Virus record (IMG/VR): IMGVR_UViG_3300043446_001327
Coordinates: 1-39,772 of that record
Reading direction: 5' to 3' (one strand)
Origin: a virus
DNA length: 39,772 nt
Positions 1-7,550 of the stretch are shown piece by piece; position 1 is the stretch's first letter, and each line of letters opens with the position of its first letter. The position numbers and the translations under genes were made by a program. The notes beneath the pieces are model-generated. The model ran no database searches, was not told the origin of the DNA, and saw nothing but the letters and a program-made list of their open reading frames with translations.

Positions 1-60
1 ACCCGAAAGACCCGTTCCGGCAGGTCGGCCCGGGTATGGGAAATCTGCCCCCGTTACTAA
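1..60 (+). CDS. 3' end of winged-helix-like small protein (rest at 39201-39485)
   Basis: The first 60 bases are identical to 39426-39485 and encode the last residues of the HTH protein that begins at 39201, ending with TAA at 58-60. It is partial only because the linear window cuts the circle here. See the 39201-39485 entry for its description. Confidence 0.8.
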   Translation, partial: TRKTRSGRSARVWEICPRY

Positions 61-347
61 AGTCTGCACAGTATGTTGCCGATAGTGGGATCATGTTGAC
101 CACACTCATCGCCATCGTCATCTCGCAAGCGACCCCTACAACTGACAGGCTCCCAAACGCGCTAGAACGGGCTGTGCTGCATTCTTTGCGTCAGGTAGAG
201 TCTGGGGGCCACCCGGACCCAAAGAACGCGGTAGGGGACAACGGCAGGGCCATCGGGCCATACCAGATCCACCGGCAGTACTGGCAAGACGCACTGCAAT
301 TCAGGCCCAGCCTTGGCGGAACCTACGAGAGCTGCCGCGAAACCGCG
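1..347. repeat. Terminal overlap, left copy (matches 39426-39772)
   Basis: Bases 1-347 align without gaps to 39426-39772. I see eight substitutions, at 128, 131, 137, 185, 197, 203, 215 and 294 of the left copy. The sequence therefore closes into a circle of about 39,425 bp. Seven of the eight changes are at third codon positions of the lysozyme-like gene and silent. The eighth (294) changes L to V. This may be an assembly overlap of a circular or permuted genome drawn from a mixed population, or a genuine terminal repeat. The mismatches favour two natural variants. Confidence 0.95.
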
Positions 348-542
348 TACGCCGAGCAAGTCATCCTGGCCTACTGGGATCGGTACGCCACACCAGCCAT
401 CAAGACGTACGCCAAGTTCCATACCCTCGACCGCCTAGCAACCGCCGAAATCCTCGCACGCATCCACAACGGCGGACCAGCCGGAAACTCAAATCCGAAA
501 ACCTTCGCATACTGGTTGCGCGTCAAGCAGCATCTGCGCTAG
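93..542 (+). CDS. Secreted lysozyme-like protein (i-type lysozyme / transglycosylase-like), probable endolysin
   Basis: This is a 149-residue protein if it starts at ATG 93. An alternative in-frame ATG at 36 overlaps the preceding gene and has no Shine-Dalgarno. The 93 start gives a hydrophobic N-terminus (MLTTLIAIVISQA) that reads as a signal peptide or signal-arrest-release segment, so the enzyme could reach the periplasm without a canonical holin. The body has the lysozyme-superfamily layout: VESGG with probable catalytic Glu at about residue 36, GDNGRAIGPYQI at about 48-59, then a RIHNGG motif near the C-terminus. These resemble invertebrate-type lysozyme and SLT motifs. It probably cleaves peptidoglycan. 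The gene crosses the circle junction (second, truncated copy at 39518-39772) and is followed by a strong terminator. A virion-associated role cannot be excluded. Confidence 0.7.
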   Translation: MLTTLIAIVISQATPTTDRLPNALERAVLHSLRQVESGGHPDPKNAVGDNGRAIGPYQIHRQYWQDALQFRPSLGGTYESCRETAYAEQVILAYWDRYATPAIKTYAKFHTLDRLATAEILARIHNGGPAGNSNPKTFAYWLRVKQHLR

Positions 543-566
543 ACTCGACCAACAGTCCCCCGGAAG

Positions 567-611
567 CGCACCCCCGTAGACCAATAGGTCCGGGGGTGCG
601 TTGTTTTTATT
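567..611 (+). terminator. Rho-independent terminator after the lysozyme-like gene
   Basis: A 10-bp stem (567-576 with 591-600) is extended inside by GACC/GGTC and followed by TTGTTTTTATT at 601-611. It separates the rightward early operon, which ends with the lysozyme gene, from the packaging genes that start at 638. Confidence 0.9.
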
Positions 612-637
612 TCCCTATAGCCCGCACAATATGAATC

Positions 638-889
638 ATGCCGAACGACAAATTCGTTCTCGTTGCACTCAACGAACGCGGATATCGCATCGGCCAGACG
701 CACCACAACTCCAAAGTGCCAGACGAAATCATCAGCAAGATCCGGGATCTGCACGAATACCATCGAATCGGATACCGGCGCCTTGCCCGTATGTTCAACC
801 TCAAACGCGCCTTCATCCAAAAGGTTTGCAACTATGCCATCAGAGCGCAAATCCCAGCCCGATACGCCAGAATCCAAGCCTGCGCGTAA
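638..889 (+). CDS. Helix-turn-helix protein upstream of terminase
   Basis: This is an 83-residue basic protein. Residues from about 29 (DEIISKIRDLHEYHRIGYRR) to about 60 read as an HTH of the kind found in small phage DNA-binding proteins next to terS: a helix, then GYRRLARMF, then a recognition-like helix. It may be a regulator of late genes or an accessory packaging protein. It is the first gene after the terminator. No clear Shine-Dalgarno precedes the ATG. Its 3' end overlaps terS by 56 bp in another frame. I see no paralogue in the window. Confidence 0.7.
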   Translation: MPNDKFVLVALNERGYRIGQTHHNSKVPDEIISKIRDLHEYHRIGYRRLARMFNLKRAFIQKVCNYAIRAQIPARYARIQACA

Positions 890-1292
890 GCCCGGACGCC
901 CGCCCACCCCAGTTCCACAGCATTTGGCCGAAGAGGCGATCGCTTGGCTTGAGCAAGGCAAGACCCTGGCCGAATGGTGTCGCTTGCCCGGGAAGGTCGA
1001 GCGCAGCACCGTGCATCGGTGGATGGAGAAGGATGAAGCGTTTGCGCAACGCCTCGCGCGCGCGCGGGATAAGGGAATGGAGGTCATGCTGGAGCAGTGC
1101 GGAGAACTGGCAGACACCAAGCCGGAGGACAACGTGGAAGTCCAGTGGCGCAAGCTTCAGATCGAAACGCGCCTGAAGCTGCTGGCGATCTACAACCCCA
1201 AGAAGTACGGACCCAAGGCGCACCTCGACCACGGCGGCAACGTCAGCATTGAGGTCATCACCGGCGTACCCGACCGTGACCCTGAAGCTTGA
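834..1292 (+). CDS. Terminase small subunit
   Basis: The protein is 152 residues from ATG 834, which has an AAAAGG Shine-Dalgarno about 11 bp upstream. Longer in-frame starts lie deep in the HTH gene. A basic proline-rich N-terminus (KPGRPPTP) is followed by a helical DNA-binding region (WLEQGKTLAEWCRLPGK, STVHRWMEKDEAFAQRLARA) typical of HTH terminase small subunits, then a helical segment with RLKLLAIYNPKKYG, a common TerS C-terminal pattern. It recognises viral DNA and recruits the large subunit encoded immediately downstream, whose start overlaps this gene's end. The identification rests on fold pattern and position before terL. Confidence 0.85.
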   Translation: MPSERKSQPDTPESKPARKPGRPPTPVPQHLAEEAIAWLEQGKTLAEWCRLPGKVERSTVHRWMEKDEAFAQRLARARDKGMEVMLEQCGELADTKPEDNVEVQWRKLQIETRLKLLAIYNPKKYGPKAHLDHGGNVSIEVITGVPDRDPEA

Positions 1293-2601
1293 CCTGAACT
1301 ACAAGCCGCGCGCGTGGCAGCGGGAATGCCATTGCCGCATGCGCCGTTTCACGGTGCTGGCCCTGCATCGCCGCGCCGGCAAGACTGAGCTGGCGCTCAT
1401 GGAACTCATCAATGCGGCTATCAAGTTCAAGGGCGATCTGGGTCTGTTCTTCTACATCGCTCCGTTCCTGAAGCAGGCAAAGGCCATCGCCTGGGCGCGA
1501 CTCAAGCAGAAGCTGCAATCGTTGCTGGTCGGCAACGGGGTCGAGTTCAACGAGGTGGATCTGTCCGTGGTGTTCAAGCACAACGGCGCGACGATTCGCC
1601 TGTTCGGCGGCGACAACCCAGACGCCATGCGTGGCGTTCGCCTTGACGGCTGCGTCATCGACGAGGTAGCGCAGATCAAGCCCGAGGTCTGGAATGACAT
1701 CATCCAGCCGGCGCTGTCAGACCGGAAGGGCTGGGCCGTGTTCATCGGCACGCCGAGCGGCATCAACCTGTTCAGCGAGATTTACTACGCCGCGCAGAAT
1801 CTGCCCGATTGGCGCGCCTCGCTCTACACCGTTTACGACACCGACTCGCTGGACGCCGACGAGGTTGCGCGACTGAAACGCGACATGCCGGAGACGGCAT
1901 TCATGCGCGAATACATGTGCGACTTCAGTGCGGCCGGTGACGATCAGCTCATCAGCCTGTCGGACGCAGACGAGGCATCGAAGCGCAAGTACAAGCCCGC
2001 AGAGTTTGACGATCTGCCGCGCATCCTAGGCGTCGATCCGGCGCGGTTTGGTGATGACCGCAGCGTCATCGTCAAGCGCCAAGGCTTGCAGATGTTTGAT
2101 CCCATCGTGCTGCGCGGGCTAGACAACATGACGCTGGCCGGAAGAGTCGCGGCCGTAATCGACGAGTGGGATCCGGACGCCGTGTTCGTTGACGCCGGCG
2201 CCGGCAGCGGCGTGATCGACCGCCTGCGGCAGCTCGACTACGACGTCATCGAAGTGCCGTTTGGTGGCAAGGCCATCAACGAATCCCTGTTTGTGAACCG
2301 TCGCACCGAAATGTGGTGGCAGATGCGCGAATGGTTGGCGCTGGGCGGTGCCATCCCTCGCGATGCGTCATTGCGCCAGGAACTGTCCACGCCGATCTAC
2401 TGGTACGACGCGGCTGGGCGCAAGGTGCTGGAGCCAAAGGACGAGATCAAGAAGCGCCTGAATGGTGGCGCATCGCCCGACATTGCCGACGCCTTGGCGC
2501 TCACGTTCGCGCACCCAGTCAAGCAGCGGATGCCGTCAGAGATCCGCAACATGGTGCGCGCAGGAACGCAGCGCGAGCATGACCCGTATCGCGTTCTTTG
2601 A
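1276..2601 (+). CDS. Terminase large subunit
   Basis: This packaging motor ATPase/nuclease is about 441 residues from GTG 1276. A TTG at 1249 would add nine residues, and neither start has a good Shine-Dalgarno. The N-terminal ATPase shows a Walker A-like ALHRRAGKTELAL and a Walker B-like CVIDEVAQ. The C-terminal RNase H-like nuclease begins near ILGVDPARFGDD and has later acidic positions including AVFVDAGAGSG and SPDIADALAL. The protein cuts concatemers and drives DNA into the prohead through the portal encoded at 3439. Length and motif order fit a full-length terminase. Confidence 0.95.
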   Translation: MTLKLDLNYKPRAWQRECHCRMRRFTVLALHRRAGKTELALMELINAAIKFKGDLGLFFYIAPFLKQAKAIAWARLKQKLQSLLVGNGVEFNEVDLSVVFKHNGATIRLFGGDNPDAMRGVRLDGCVIDEVAQIKPEVWNDIIQPALSDRKGWAVFIGTPSGINLFSEIYYAAQNLPDWRASLYTVYDTDSLDADEVARLKRDMPETAFMREYMCDFSAAGDDQLISLSDADEASKRKYKPAEFDDLPRILGVDPARFGDDRSVIVKRQGLQMFDPIVLRGLDNMTLAGRVAAVIDEWDPDAVFVDAGAGSGVIDRLRQLDYDVIEVPFGGKAINESLFVNRRTEMWWQMREWLALGGAIPRDASLRQELSTPIYWYDAAGRKVLEPKDEIKKRLNGGASPDIADALALTFAHPVKQRMPSEIRNMVRAGTQREHDPYRVL

Positions 2602-2610
2602 GGTATCCGT

Positions 2611-3078
2611 ATGCCAAAGCGCGTTGCATACCGTTCTCGCATGGTGCGGATTGATCTTGCGGATCCCGGAGTGGTCATTCCGGCGATCACCAAGTTGATG
2701 ATCGACAACTGGGACGAGACGGGTTTCGACTTTGAATTCCGTCCCTCAGTTGACATGTATCGCCTGGCCGTCGAGGCCGGCGTGATGTTCGTCATGGTGG
2801 TTGCGCTGGACAACGAGATCGTCGGCTATTGCAGCATGGCGATACATCCGCACATGCACAACCCAGACGTCATCATGGCGGCGAACGATGCGTTGTTCGT
2901 CAAGAAGGAATACCGGGGCATCATCAGCGGCCGACTGATCCGCGCCGCCGAGCAGGAAGCGAAGAAACGAGGTGCCACGCGCGTGCTGTGGCACACCAGG
3001 GCAGGAACCTCGCTGGCCGCGATGCTGGAGCGTCGTGGATACAAGCCGGCGGATGTTGTCGTAATGAAGGAGCTTTGA
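2611..3078 (+). CDS. GNAT-family acetyltransferase-like protein
   Basis: This 155-residue protein has GNAT features: a central strand region (MFVMVVALDNEIVGYCSMAI), a segment FVKKEYRGIISGRLIRAAEQEAKKRGA corresponding to the acetyl-CoA-binding strand and helix, and a C-terminal LERRGYKPADVVVMKEL strand. The usual R/Q-x-x-G-x-G/A loop is altered to YRGIISGR. GNAT-like genes between terL and portal are common in podoviruses, with unknown substrate. The gene starts 9 bp after terL within the late operon. The motif GGTATCCGTA lies immediately upstream, its last base being the A of the start codon. Confidence 0.8.
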   Translation: MPKRVAYRSRMVRIDLADPGVVIPAITKLMIDNWDETGFDFEFRPSVDMYRLAVEAGVMFVMVVALDNEIVGYCSMAIHPHMHNPDVIMAANDALFVKKEYRGIISGRLIRAAEQEAKKRGATRVLWHTRAGTSLAAMLERRGYKPADVVVMKEL

Positions 3079-3079
3079 A

Positions 3080-3436
3080 ATGGGCATTGAAGCAAGCGTG
3101 CTAGTTCCGTACTTCATCGGTGCCATGGCAGCGTCCGCTGCCGCCGGTACGGGCTACAGCATTTATGCCGGCGAGCAGGGTCGCAAGGCCCAGCAGGACG
3201 CAATGGCCAAACAGCAGCAGGCGCAGAAGCAAGCCGCCGCGGCCGCAACGTCGCAGGCCCGCAAGAGCGAGATGGCGATGAACGCGGCCAATCGCGCGCA
3301 GCCAGACGTGTCCGCGATCATGTCTGCCGCGACTAAGGGCGCTGCCGGCGGGCCCGCTGGCACCATGCTCACGGGTCCGACTGGCGTTGATCCCAACGCA
3401 CTGTCGCTGGGCAAGAACACGCTGCTGGGTTCCTGA
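3080..3436 (+). CDS. Small Ala/Gln-rich probable virion protein
   Basis: This 118-residue protein has a hydrophobic N-terminal stretch (VLVPYFIGAMAASAAAG), a coiled-coil-like AKQQQAQKQAAAAA segment at about 43-60, and a Gly-rich C-terminus. Composition and position between the GNAT gene and the portal match small internal or head-tail proteins of podoviruses. It is somewhat like the longer internal protein at 13791, which also has an N-terminal hydrophobic part and a Q/A-rich helix. I do not recognise a named family. Confidence 0.6.
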   Translation: MGIEASVLVPYFIGAMAASAAAGTGYSIYAGEQGRKAQQDAMAKQQQAQKQAAAAATSQARKSEMAMNAANRAQPDVSAIMSAATKGAAGGPAGTMLTGPTGVDPNALSLGKNTLLGS

Positions 3437-3438
3437 CC

Positions 3439-5151
3439 ATGAGCGCATACACAGGCGACGCGCAGTCCTATCCCAACGCACCCAAGCGCAGCCAGTTGTG
3501 GACGCGCTGGGGTCAGCTCAAGACCGAGCGCGCGACCTGGTGGGCGCACTGGCAGGAAATCACCAACTTCCTGCTGCCTCGCAACGGACGTTATTACCGG
3601 CAGGACCGCGACAAGGGCTGGCGGCGGCACAACAACATCTACGACAACACCGGAACGCGGGCGCTTCGCACGCTAGGAGCAGGCATGATGGCTGGCGCGA
3701 CCAGTCCCGCCCGCCCGTGGTTCCGGCTTTCTACCGGCGATCCTGGTCTGAACGCATACCAGCCCGTGAAGGAATGGCTGGATGACGTGACCAAGCGCAT
3801 GCAGATCGTGTTCCAACGGTCGAACACCTACCGCACCCTGCATCAGATGTACGAGGAGTTGGGCGCATTCGGCACCGCCGGATCGATCATGCTGCCCGAT
3901 TTCAACAACGTGATTCATCACTACCCCGTTACCTGCGGCGAATATTGCATCGCGCAGGATTTTCAGGGCCGGATCTGCACGCTGTATCGCGAGTTTGAGA
4001 AAACCGTGGGCGAGATCGTGAAGGAGTTTGGCTACGAGAACTGCTCCAACACGGTCAAGAACATGTACGACCGTCACAACCTGGACCAGTGGATTCCGCT
4101 GATCCATGCGATTGAGCCGCGAGCAGACCGCGACCTGAACAAGCGCGACAGCAAGAACATGGCGTGGGGATCGTGGTATTTCGAGGTGGGTGGCGATCCG
4201 GGCAAGTTCCTGCGCGAGAGCGGATTCAACGAATTCCCGTGCCTTGTCCCGCGCTGGGCCGTGGCCGGCGGCGACATCTACGGCAACAGCCCTGGCATGG
4301 AAGCCCTTGGTGACATCAAGCAGCTCCAGCATGAGCAGCTCCGCAAGGCGCAGGTCATCGACTACCAGACCAAGCCGCCGCTTCAGGTTCCGATCAGCAT
4401 GAAGAACCGCGATGTTGAGACGCTGCCCGGTGGCATCACCTACATCGACGGCGCCAGCCAGGGGATCAAGACGGCGTTTGAGGTGAACCTGAACATTCAG
4501 CACCTCCTGTTCGACATTCAGGACTGCCGCGAGCGCATTCGCGGTTCGTTCTACGCGGACCTTTTCCTCATGCTGGCCAATGCCACCGACACCCGGATGA
4601 CAGCGACTGAAGTGGCCGAGCGGCATGAGGAAAAGCTACTGATGCTTGGCCCCGTTCTTGAGCGGCTGCACAATGAGCTGCTGGATCCGCTGATCGACCG
4701 CACCTTCACCTGCATGCTTCAGGCTGGCCTGATTCCGCCAGCTCCAATGGAGTTGCAGGGAATGGATCTGAACGTGGAGTTTGTGTCCATGCTGGCCCAA
4801 GCCCAGCGCGCCATTGGCACCAACAGTGTTGACCGTTTCGTTGGCAACCTTGGCGCCATCGCACGGTTCAAGCCGGACGTGCTGGACAAGTTTGACAGCG
4901 ACCAGTGGGCCAACATGTACAGCGACATGCTGGGAATTGACCCGCACCTGATCGTCGCGGACAAGGAAGTGGCGATGGTGCGCGATGCACGCAGCAGGGC
5001 GCAGGCCGCGCAGGCGCAGGCCCAGATGCAGCAGCAGCAGTCGCAGACGGTCAAGAACCTGGCGCAGGCTCCGACATCGCAGCCCAACGCGCTTCAGGAC
5101 GTGATGAACATGTTCAGCGGTTACCAGTCGCCATCTCCGCTTGAGATCTAA
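3439..5151 (+). CDS. Portal (head-to-tail connector) protein
   Basis: This 570-residue protein fits the podovirus head-tail connector family of T7 gp8 and BPP-1-like phages. Its N-terminal region shows RWGQLKTERATWWAHWQEI followed by FLLPRNGRY, then LGAGMMAGATSPARPWFRL, a strongly conserved-looking block. The C-terminus is low-complexity helical (AQAAQAQAQMQQQQSQ). The protein forms the dodecameric ring at one capsid vertex through which DNA is packaged and ejected. It starts 2 bp after the previous gene and is followed within 2 bp by the phosphoesterase gene. Confidence 0.92.
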   Translation: MSAYTGDAQSYPNAPKRSQLWTRWGQLKTERATWWAHWQEITNFLLPRNGRYYRQDRDKGWRRHNNIYDNTGTRALRTLGAGMMAGATSPARPWFRLSTGDPGLNAYQPVKEWLDDVTKRMQIVFQRSNTYRTLHQMYEELGAFGTAGSIMLPDFNNVIHHYPVTCGEYCIAQDFQGRICTLYREFEKTVGEIVKEFGYENCSNTVKNMYDRHNLDQWIPLIHAIEPRADRDLNKRDSKNMAWGSWYFEVGGDPGKFLRESGFNEFPCLVPRWAVAGGDIYGNSPGMEALGDIKQLQHEQLRKAQVIDYQTKPPLQVPISMKNRDVETLPGGITYIDGASQGIKTAFEVNLNIQHLLFDIQDCRERIRGSFYADLFLMLANATDTRMTATEVAERHEEKLLMLGPVLERLHNELLDPLIDRTFTCMLQAGLIPPAPMELQGMDLNVEFVSMLAQAQRAIGTNSVDRFVGNLGAIARFKPDVLDKFDSDQWANMYSDMLGIDPHLIVADKEVAMVRDARSRAQAAQAQAQMQQQQSQTVKNLAQAPTSQPNALQDVMNMFSGYQSPSPLEI

Positions 5152-5153
5152 CA

Positions 5154-6167
5154 GTGCCACGCATTCCGGCCAAGAAGAAGAAGCCCAAGGCAAACAAGGC
5201 CACGGGTGAAATCATCGTCGCTGGACGGCCGAAGTATGCCGAACGCAAGCGCGGCTGGAATGTCACGCACCACACACAGAACGTTCATGTGGTGCAGGTT
5301 CAGCGCGACAACGCCAAGAACTTTGAGCAGTGGATCTTGCTGGTCGCGGACAACCACCACGATTCGGTGAGCGCCGATCACGCGATGGAGAAGCGGCTGC
5401 TTGAGGAAGCTGTACGCCGAGATGCCATCATCATCGGGGTGGGCGACCAGCTCGATTTGATGCAGGGCGTCAACGACAGGCGGGCGGCCAAGTCTGCGCT
5501 TCGGTCCAGCCTGCTTGCGGACAACTACTTCGACAAGGTGATTGAGCAGGCGGCAGACTTCTACGCTCCGTTTGCAAGCCATTGGGCGGTCATGGCTACT
5601 GGCAATCACGAAACCGCCTGGCAGCGACACAACTCGTCCAATCCGACCGAACACCTTGTTCGTGCGATCAAAGACCGTGCTGTTTCGCCCATCGGTGCCG
5701 GCGGCTACGGGGGATGGATCGTGTTCCAGATTCGGGTTGGCGGATCGCAGTTGGCATACACGATGCGCTATCAGCACGGGACTGGGGGTGGAAACGCCTT
5801 TGCCACCATGGGCGCCTTGGACGCCAAGCGCATGTTCTCATGGCTTGAAGGCGTGGATTCCATCGTCATTAGCCACAACCACGCCAGCAACGTAATGGGC
5901 ATTGCTCGCGAGTTTCTGAACACCCACAACGGCGTGTACCGGGTCGAGAAGCGATACTGCGATTTCATCCGCGTGGGCACGACCAAGGATTCGTGGTCTC
6001 ATTCGCAGGGTGCCGGCGGTTGGGAAGTTGAGAAGGGATTCGGTCCATCGCCGTCACGCCAGAAGTGGGTGCGCCTCTTCATTCGATGGGAACCCATTGA
6101 GAACCGATCTGGCTTGCGGCAAAGCGGTCGGCCACGCCTGTGCTGGGAAGTCACCGATGCACAGTGA
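5154..6167 (+). CDS. Calcineurin-like metallophosphoesterase
   Basis: This 337-residue protein starts at GTG 5154, two bases after the portal stop. The metallophosphoesterase signature runs in order: ADNHHDS (about 65-71), GVGDQLD (about 95-101), TGNHE (about 149-153) and SHNHA (about 240-244). These supply the two-metal site. The basic N-terminus (RIPAKKKKPKANK) may bind nucleic acid. Substrate is unknown: a nuclease, phosphodiesterase or protein phosphatase role is possible. Its position inside the head operon suggests it is made late, and it could be packaged or take part in DNA processing. Confidence 0.85.
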   Translation: MPRIPAKKKKPKANKATGEIIVAGRPKYAERKRGWNVTHHTQNVHVVQVQRDNAKNFEQWILLVADNHHDSVSADHAMEKRLLEEAVRRDAIIIGVGDQLDLMQGVNDRRAAKSALRSSLLADNYFDKVIEQAADFYAPFASHWAVMATGNHETAWQRHNSSNPTEHLVRAIKDRAVSPIGAGGYGGWIVFQIRVGGSQLAYTMRYQHGTGGGNAFATMGALDAKRMFSWLEGVDSIVISHNHASNVMGIAREFLNTHNGVYRVEKRYCDFIRVGTTKDSWSHSQGAGGWEVEKGFGPSPSRQKWVRLFIRWEPIENRSGLRQSGRPRLCWEVTDAQ

Positions 6168-6462
6168 GGCACGTTTGACCATCAACGGCCGCAAGTGGCG
6201 CGTGCGCCTCGTCCCGGCACGCGAGATGCCACGAGACGCGCTCGGCGATTGCGACCATCCGCCTGGGCCGCATCCGACCATTCGGGTTCGCCGCAACCTG
6301 TCGCAGCAGCGTCTGACCGAAATCGTGGCCCACGAAGTCCTCCACGCTTCGGTGCCGGCCCTGTCCGAAGAAAGCGTAACGACCGCCGCAGCAGCCATCG
6401 GACGCGCACTCTTTGCGCTTGGATGGCGACGTTCACCCCTACAATCACGCACTAACTCATAA
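6157..6462 (+). CDS. Small HExxH putative zinc metallopeptidase
   Basis: A 101-residue protein begins at ATG 6157, overlapping the end of the phosphoesterase gene by 11 bp. The motif IVAHEVLHASVP contains a complete HExxH zincin site. A downstream SEES could supply the third ligand. It is much shorter than SprT or ImmA proteases, so it is either a minimal metallopeptidase or a degenerate one used for binding. No maturation protease is otherwise evident in the head module, so a role in scaffold or capsid processing is conceivable but speculative. Confidence 0.65.
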   Translation: MHSEARLTINGRKWRVRLVPAREMPRDALGDCDHPPGPHPTIRVRRNLSQQRLTEIVAHEVLHASVPALSEESVTTAAAAIGRALFALGWRRSPLQSRTNS

Positions 6463-6473
6463 GGAGCCCCAAC

Positions 6474-6893
6474 ATGGCAATGCCCGCAAAGTCCACCCTG
6501 CTCTACGGCGATGATTCGGCAAAGGATGCCGGAGGCGCCAGCGCGTTCGTGTCCCGCATCATGCACGCCGCGAATGCCATTCACATGCACCACCTGATGG
6601 TCGAAGGCCCGGGATCGTTCGCGCAGCACATGGCTCTGGGCGTGTACGACGATCTGCGCGAGGCTGTGGACGGTCTGGCTGAGGCTTACATGGGCTGCAC
6701 CGGCAACAAGCTGAAGTTCAGCGGCGGCTCGTTTGAGCTGGCTGCCAGCCCTCTCGCCGAGGTGCAGGCGATCTACGATTACCTCGAGCAGAACCGCAGC
6801 CTGATGGGCAGCGAAAGCCACATTCAGAACGAAGTGGACGCGATCTGCACCCTGATTTCCACCACCCTCTACAAGCTCACGCGCCTGGCGTAA
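6474..6893 (+). CDS. DUF5856-like, ferritin-fold small protein
   Basis: This 139-residue protein has a good Shine-Dalgarno (AAGGAG) upstream. It appears all-helical, with HLMVEGPGSFAQHMALG, YDDLREAVDGLAEAYMG and a C-terminal VDAICTLISTTLYKLTRL helix. Conserved His and acidic residues on the first two helices resemble the phage DUF5856 family, which has a predicted Dps/ferritin-like four-helix bundle. Function in phages is unknown. It is encoded between portal and capsid genes and is probably expressed abundantly with them. The family call is from recall of the H-MALG...YD...DGLAEAY pattern. Confidence 0.65.
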   Translation: MAMPAKSTLLYGDDSAKDAGGASAFVSRIMHAANAIHMHHLMVEGPGSFAQHMALGVYDDLREAVDGLAEAYMGCTGNKLKFSGGSFELAASPLAEVQAIYDYLEQNRSLMGSESHIQNEVDAICTLISTTLYKLTRLA

Positions 6894-6902
6894 GGAGCAA
6901 AC

Positions 6903-7163
6903 ATGGCTGTTCCAGCAATCGGAAACGCAACCTCCCCGGTCAATTACGACTACGCATTCGTCCCCACCACGGGCGTTGATTTCCCGAGTGGCGTGTGTCG
7001 CGCGCTATGGATTTCCCACAACGCCGCCGCGACGTTCACCGTGATTACCGCAAACGGCGATTCTGTGGTGATCCCAATTCAGGGCGGCGCAATGTTTTTC
7101 CCGCTGCGCGTGAAGCAGATTTCCGCAAACGCCAATGCGGTGAGCATTGTCGCGCTGTATTGA
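6903..7163 (+). CDS. Small beta-rich protein of the head operon
   Basis: This 86-residue protein has a Shine-Dalgarno (AAGGAG) before its ATG. The sequence alternates short strands (CRALWISHNAAATFTVITA, SVVIPIQGGAMFFPLRVKQI) and ends NAVSIVALY. This pattern is common in small podovirus and siphovirus proteins near the capsid, which are probably beta-sandwich structural or decoration proteins. I cannot assign a role beyond likely virion component. Confidence 0.6.
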   Translation: MAVPAIGNATSPVNYDYAFVPTTGVDFPSGVCRALWISHNAAATFTVITANGDSVVIPIQGGAMFFPLRVKQISANANAVSIVALY

Positions 7164-7205
7164 TGCGGTATCCGTAGTTGCCAAATAAGTGACTACCGTT
7201 TCACC

Positions 7206-7550
7206 GTGAGCAGTTACGACCCCCTCGACATTCGCGGCCAGGAAAAAGCCAAGGCGGAACGGGAACTCCGCGACCGGCTTGATTACGAAACCGAGGGGGA
7301 GGACATCAAGTGGTTGATGAGCGACAAGCGTGGTCGCCGTGTTCTTTGGCGATTGATGGATCGGGCAGGCGTCTTTCGTAGCAGTTTCAACACCAACGCA
7401 TTGGCCATGGCCTTTGCCGAAGGAGAAAGAAACTACGGGCTTCGCCTGATGTACAGGATCCACAAGCTTTGTCCGAATTTGTACCCCGTGATGATGAAGG
7501 AAAACGGCAATGAACGAACCAACAGCGACACCAGCGGAAACAACCAGTAA
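7206..7550 (+). CDS. Bbp19-like phage protein
   Basis: This 114-residue protein starts at GTG 7206. The core EGEDIKWLMSDKRGRRVLWR, then AGVFRSSF and EGERNYGLRLMYRIHKLCP, matches the pattern I know from the Bbp19 family of Bordetella phage BPP-1 and relatives. These sit just before the scaffold and capsid genes, and their exact function is not established. The end overlaps the scaffold start by 41 bp. A GGTATCCGTA motif lies 30 bp upstream at 7167-7176, in the only sizeable gap of the head operon. Confidence 0.75.
   Translation: MSSYDPLDIRGQEKAKAERELRDRLDYETEGEDIKWLMSDKRGRRVLWRLMDRAGVFRSSFNTNALAMAFAEGERNYGLRLMYRIHKLCPNLYPVMMKENGNERTNSDTSGNNQ

Noticed and set aside
601-637. Sigma70-like promoter before the first packaging gene
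   Set aside because: TTGTTT and TATAGC or ACAATAT are present, but the spacings (9 or about 20 bp) do not fit. The T-run is explained by the terminator.
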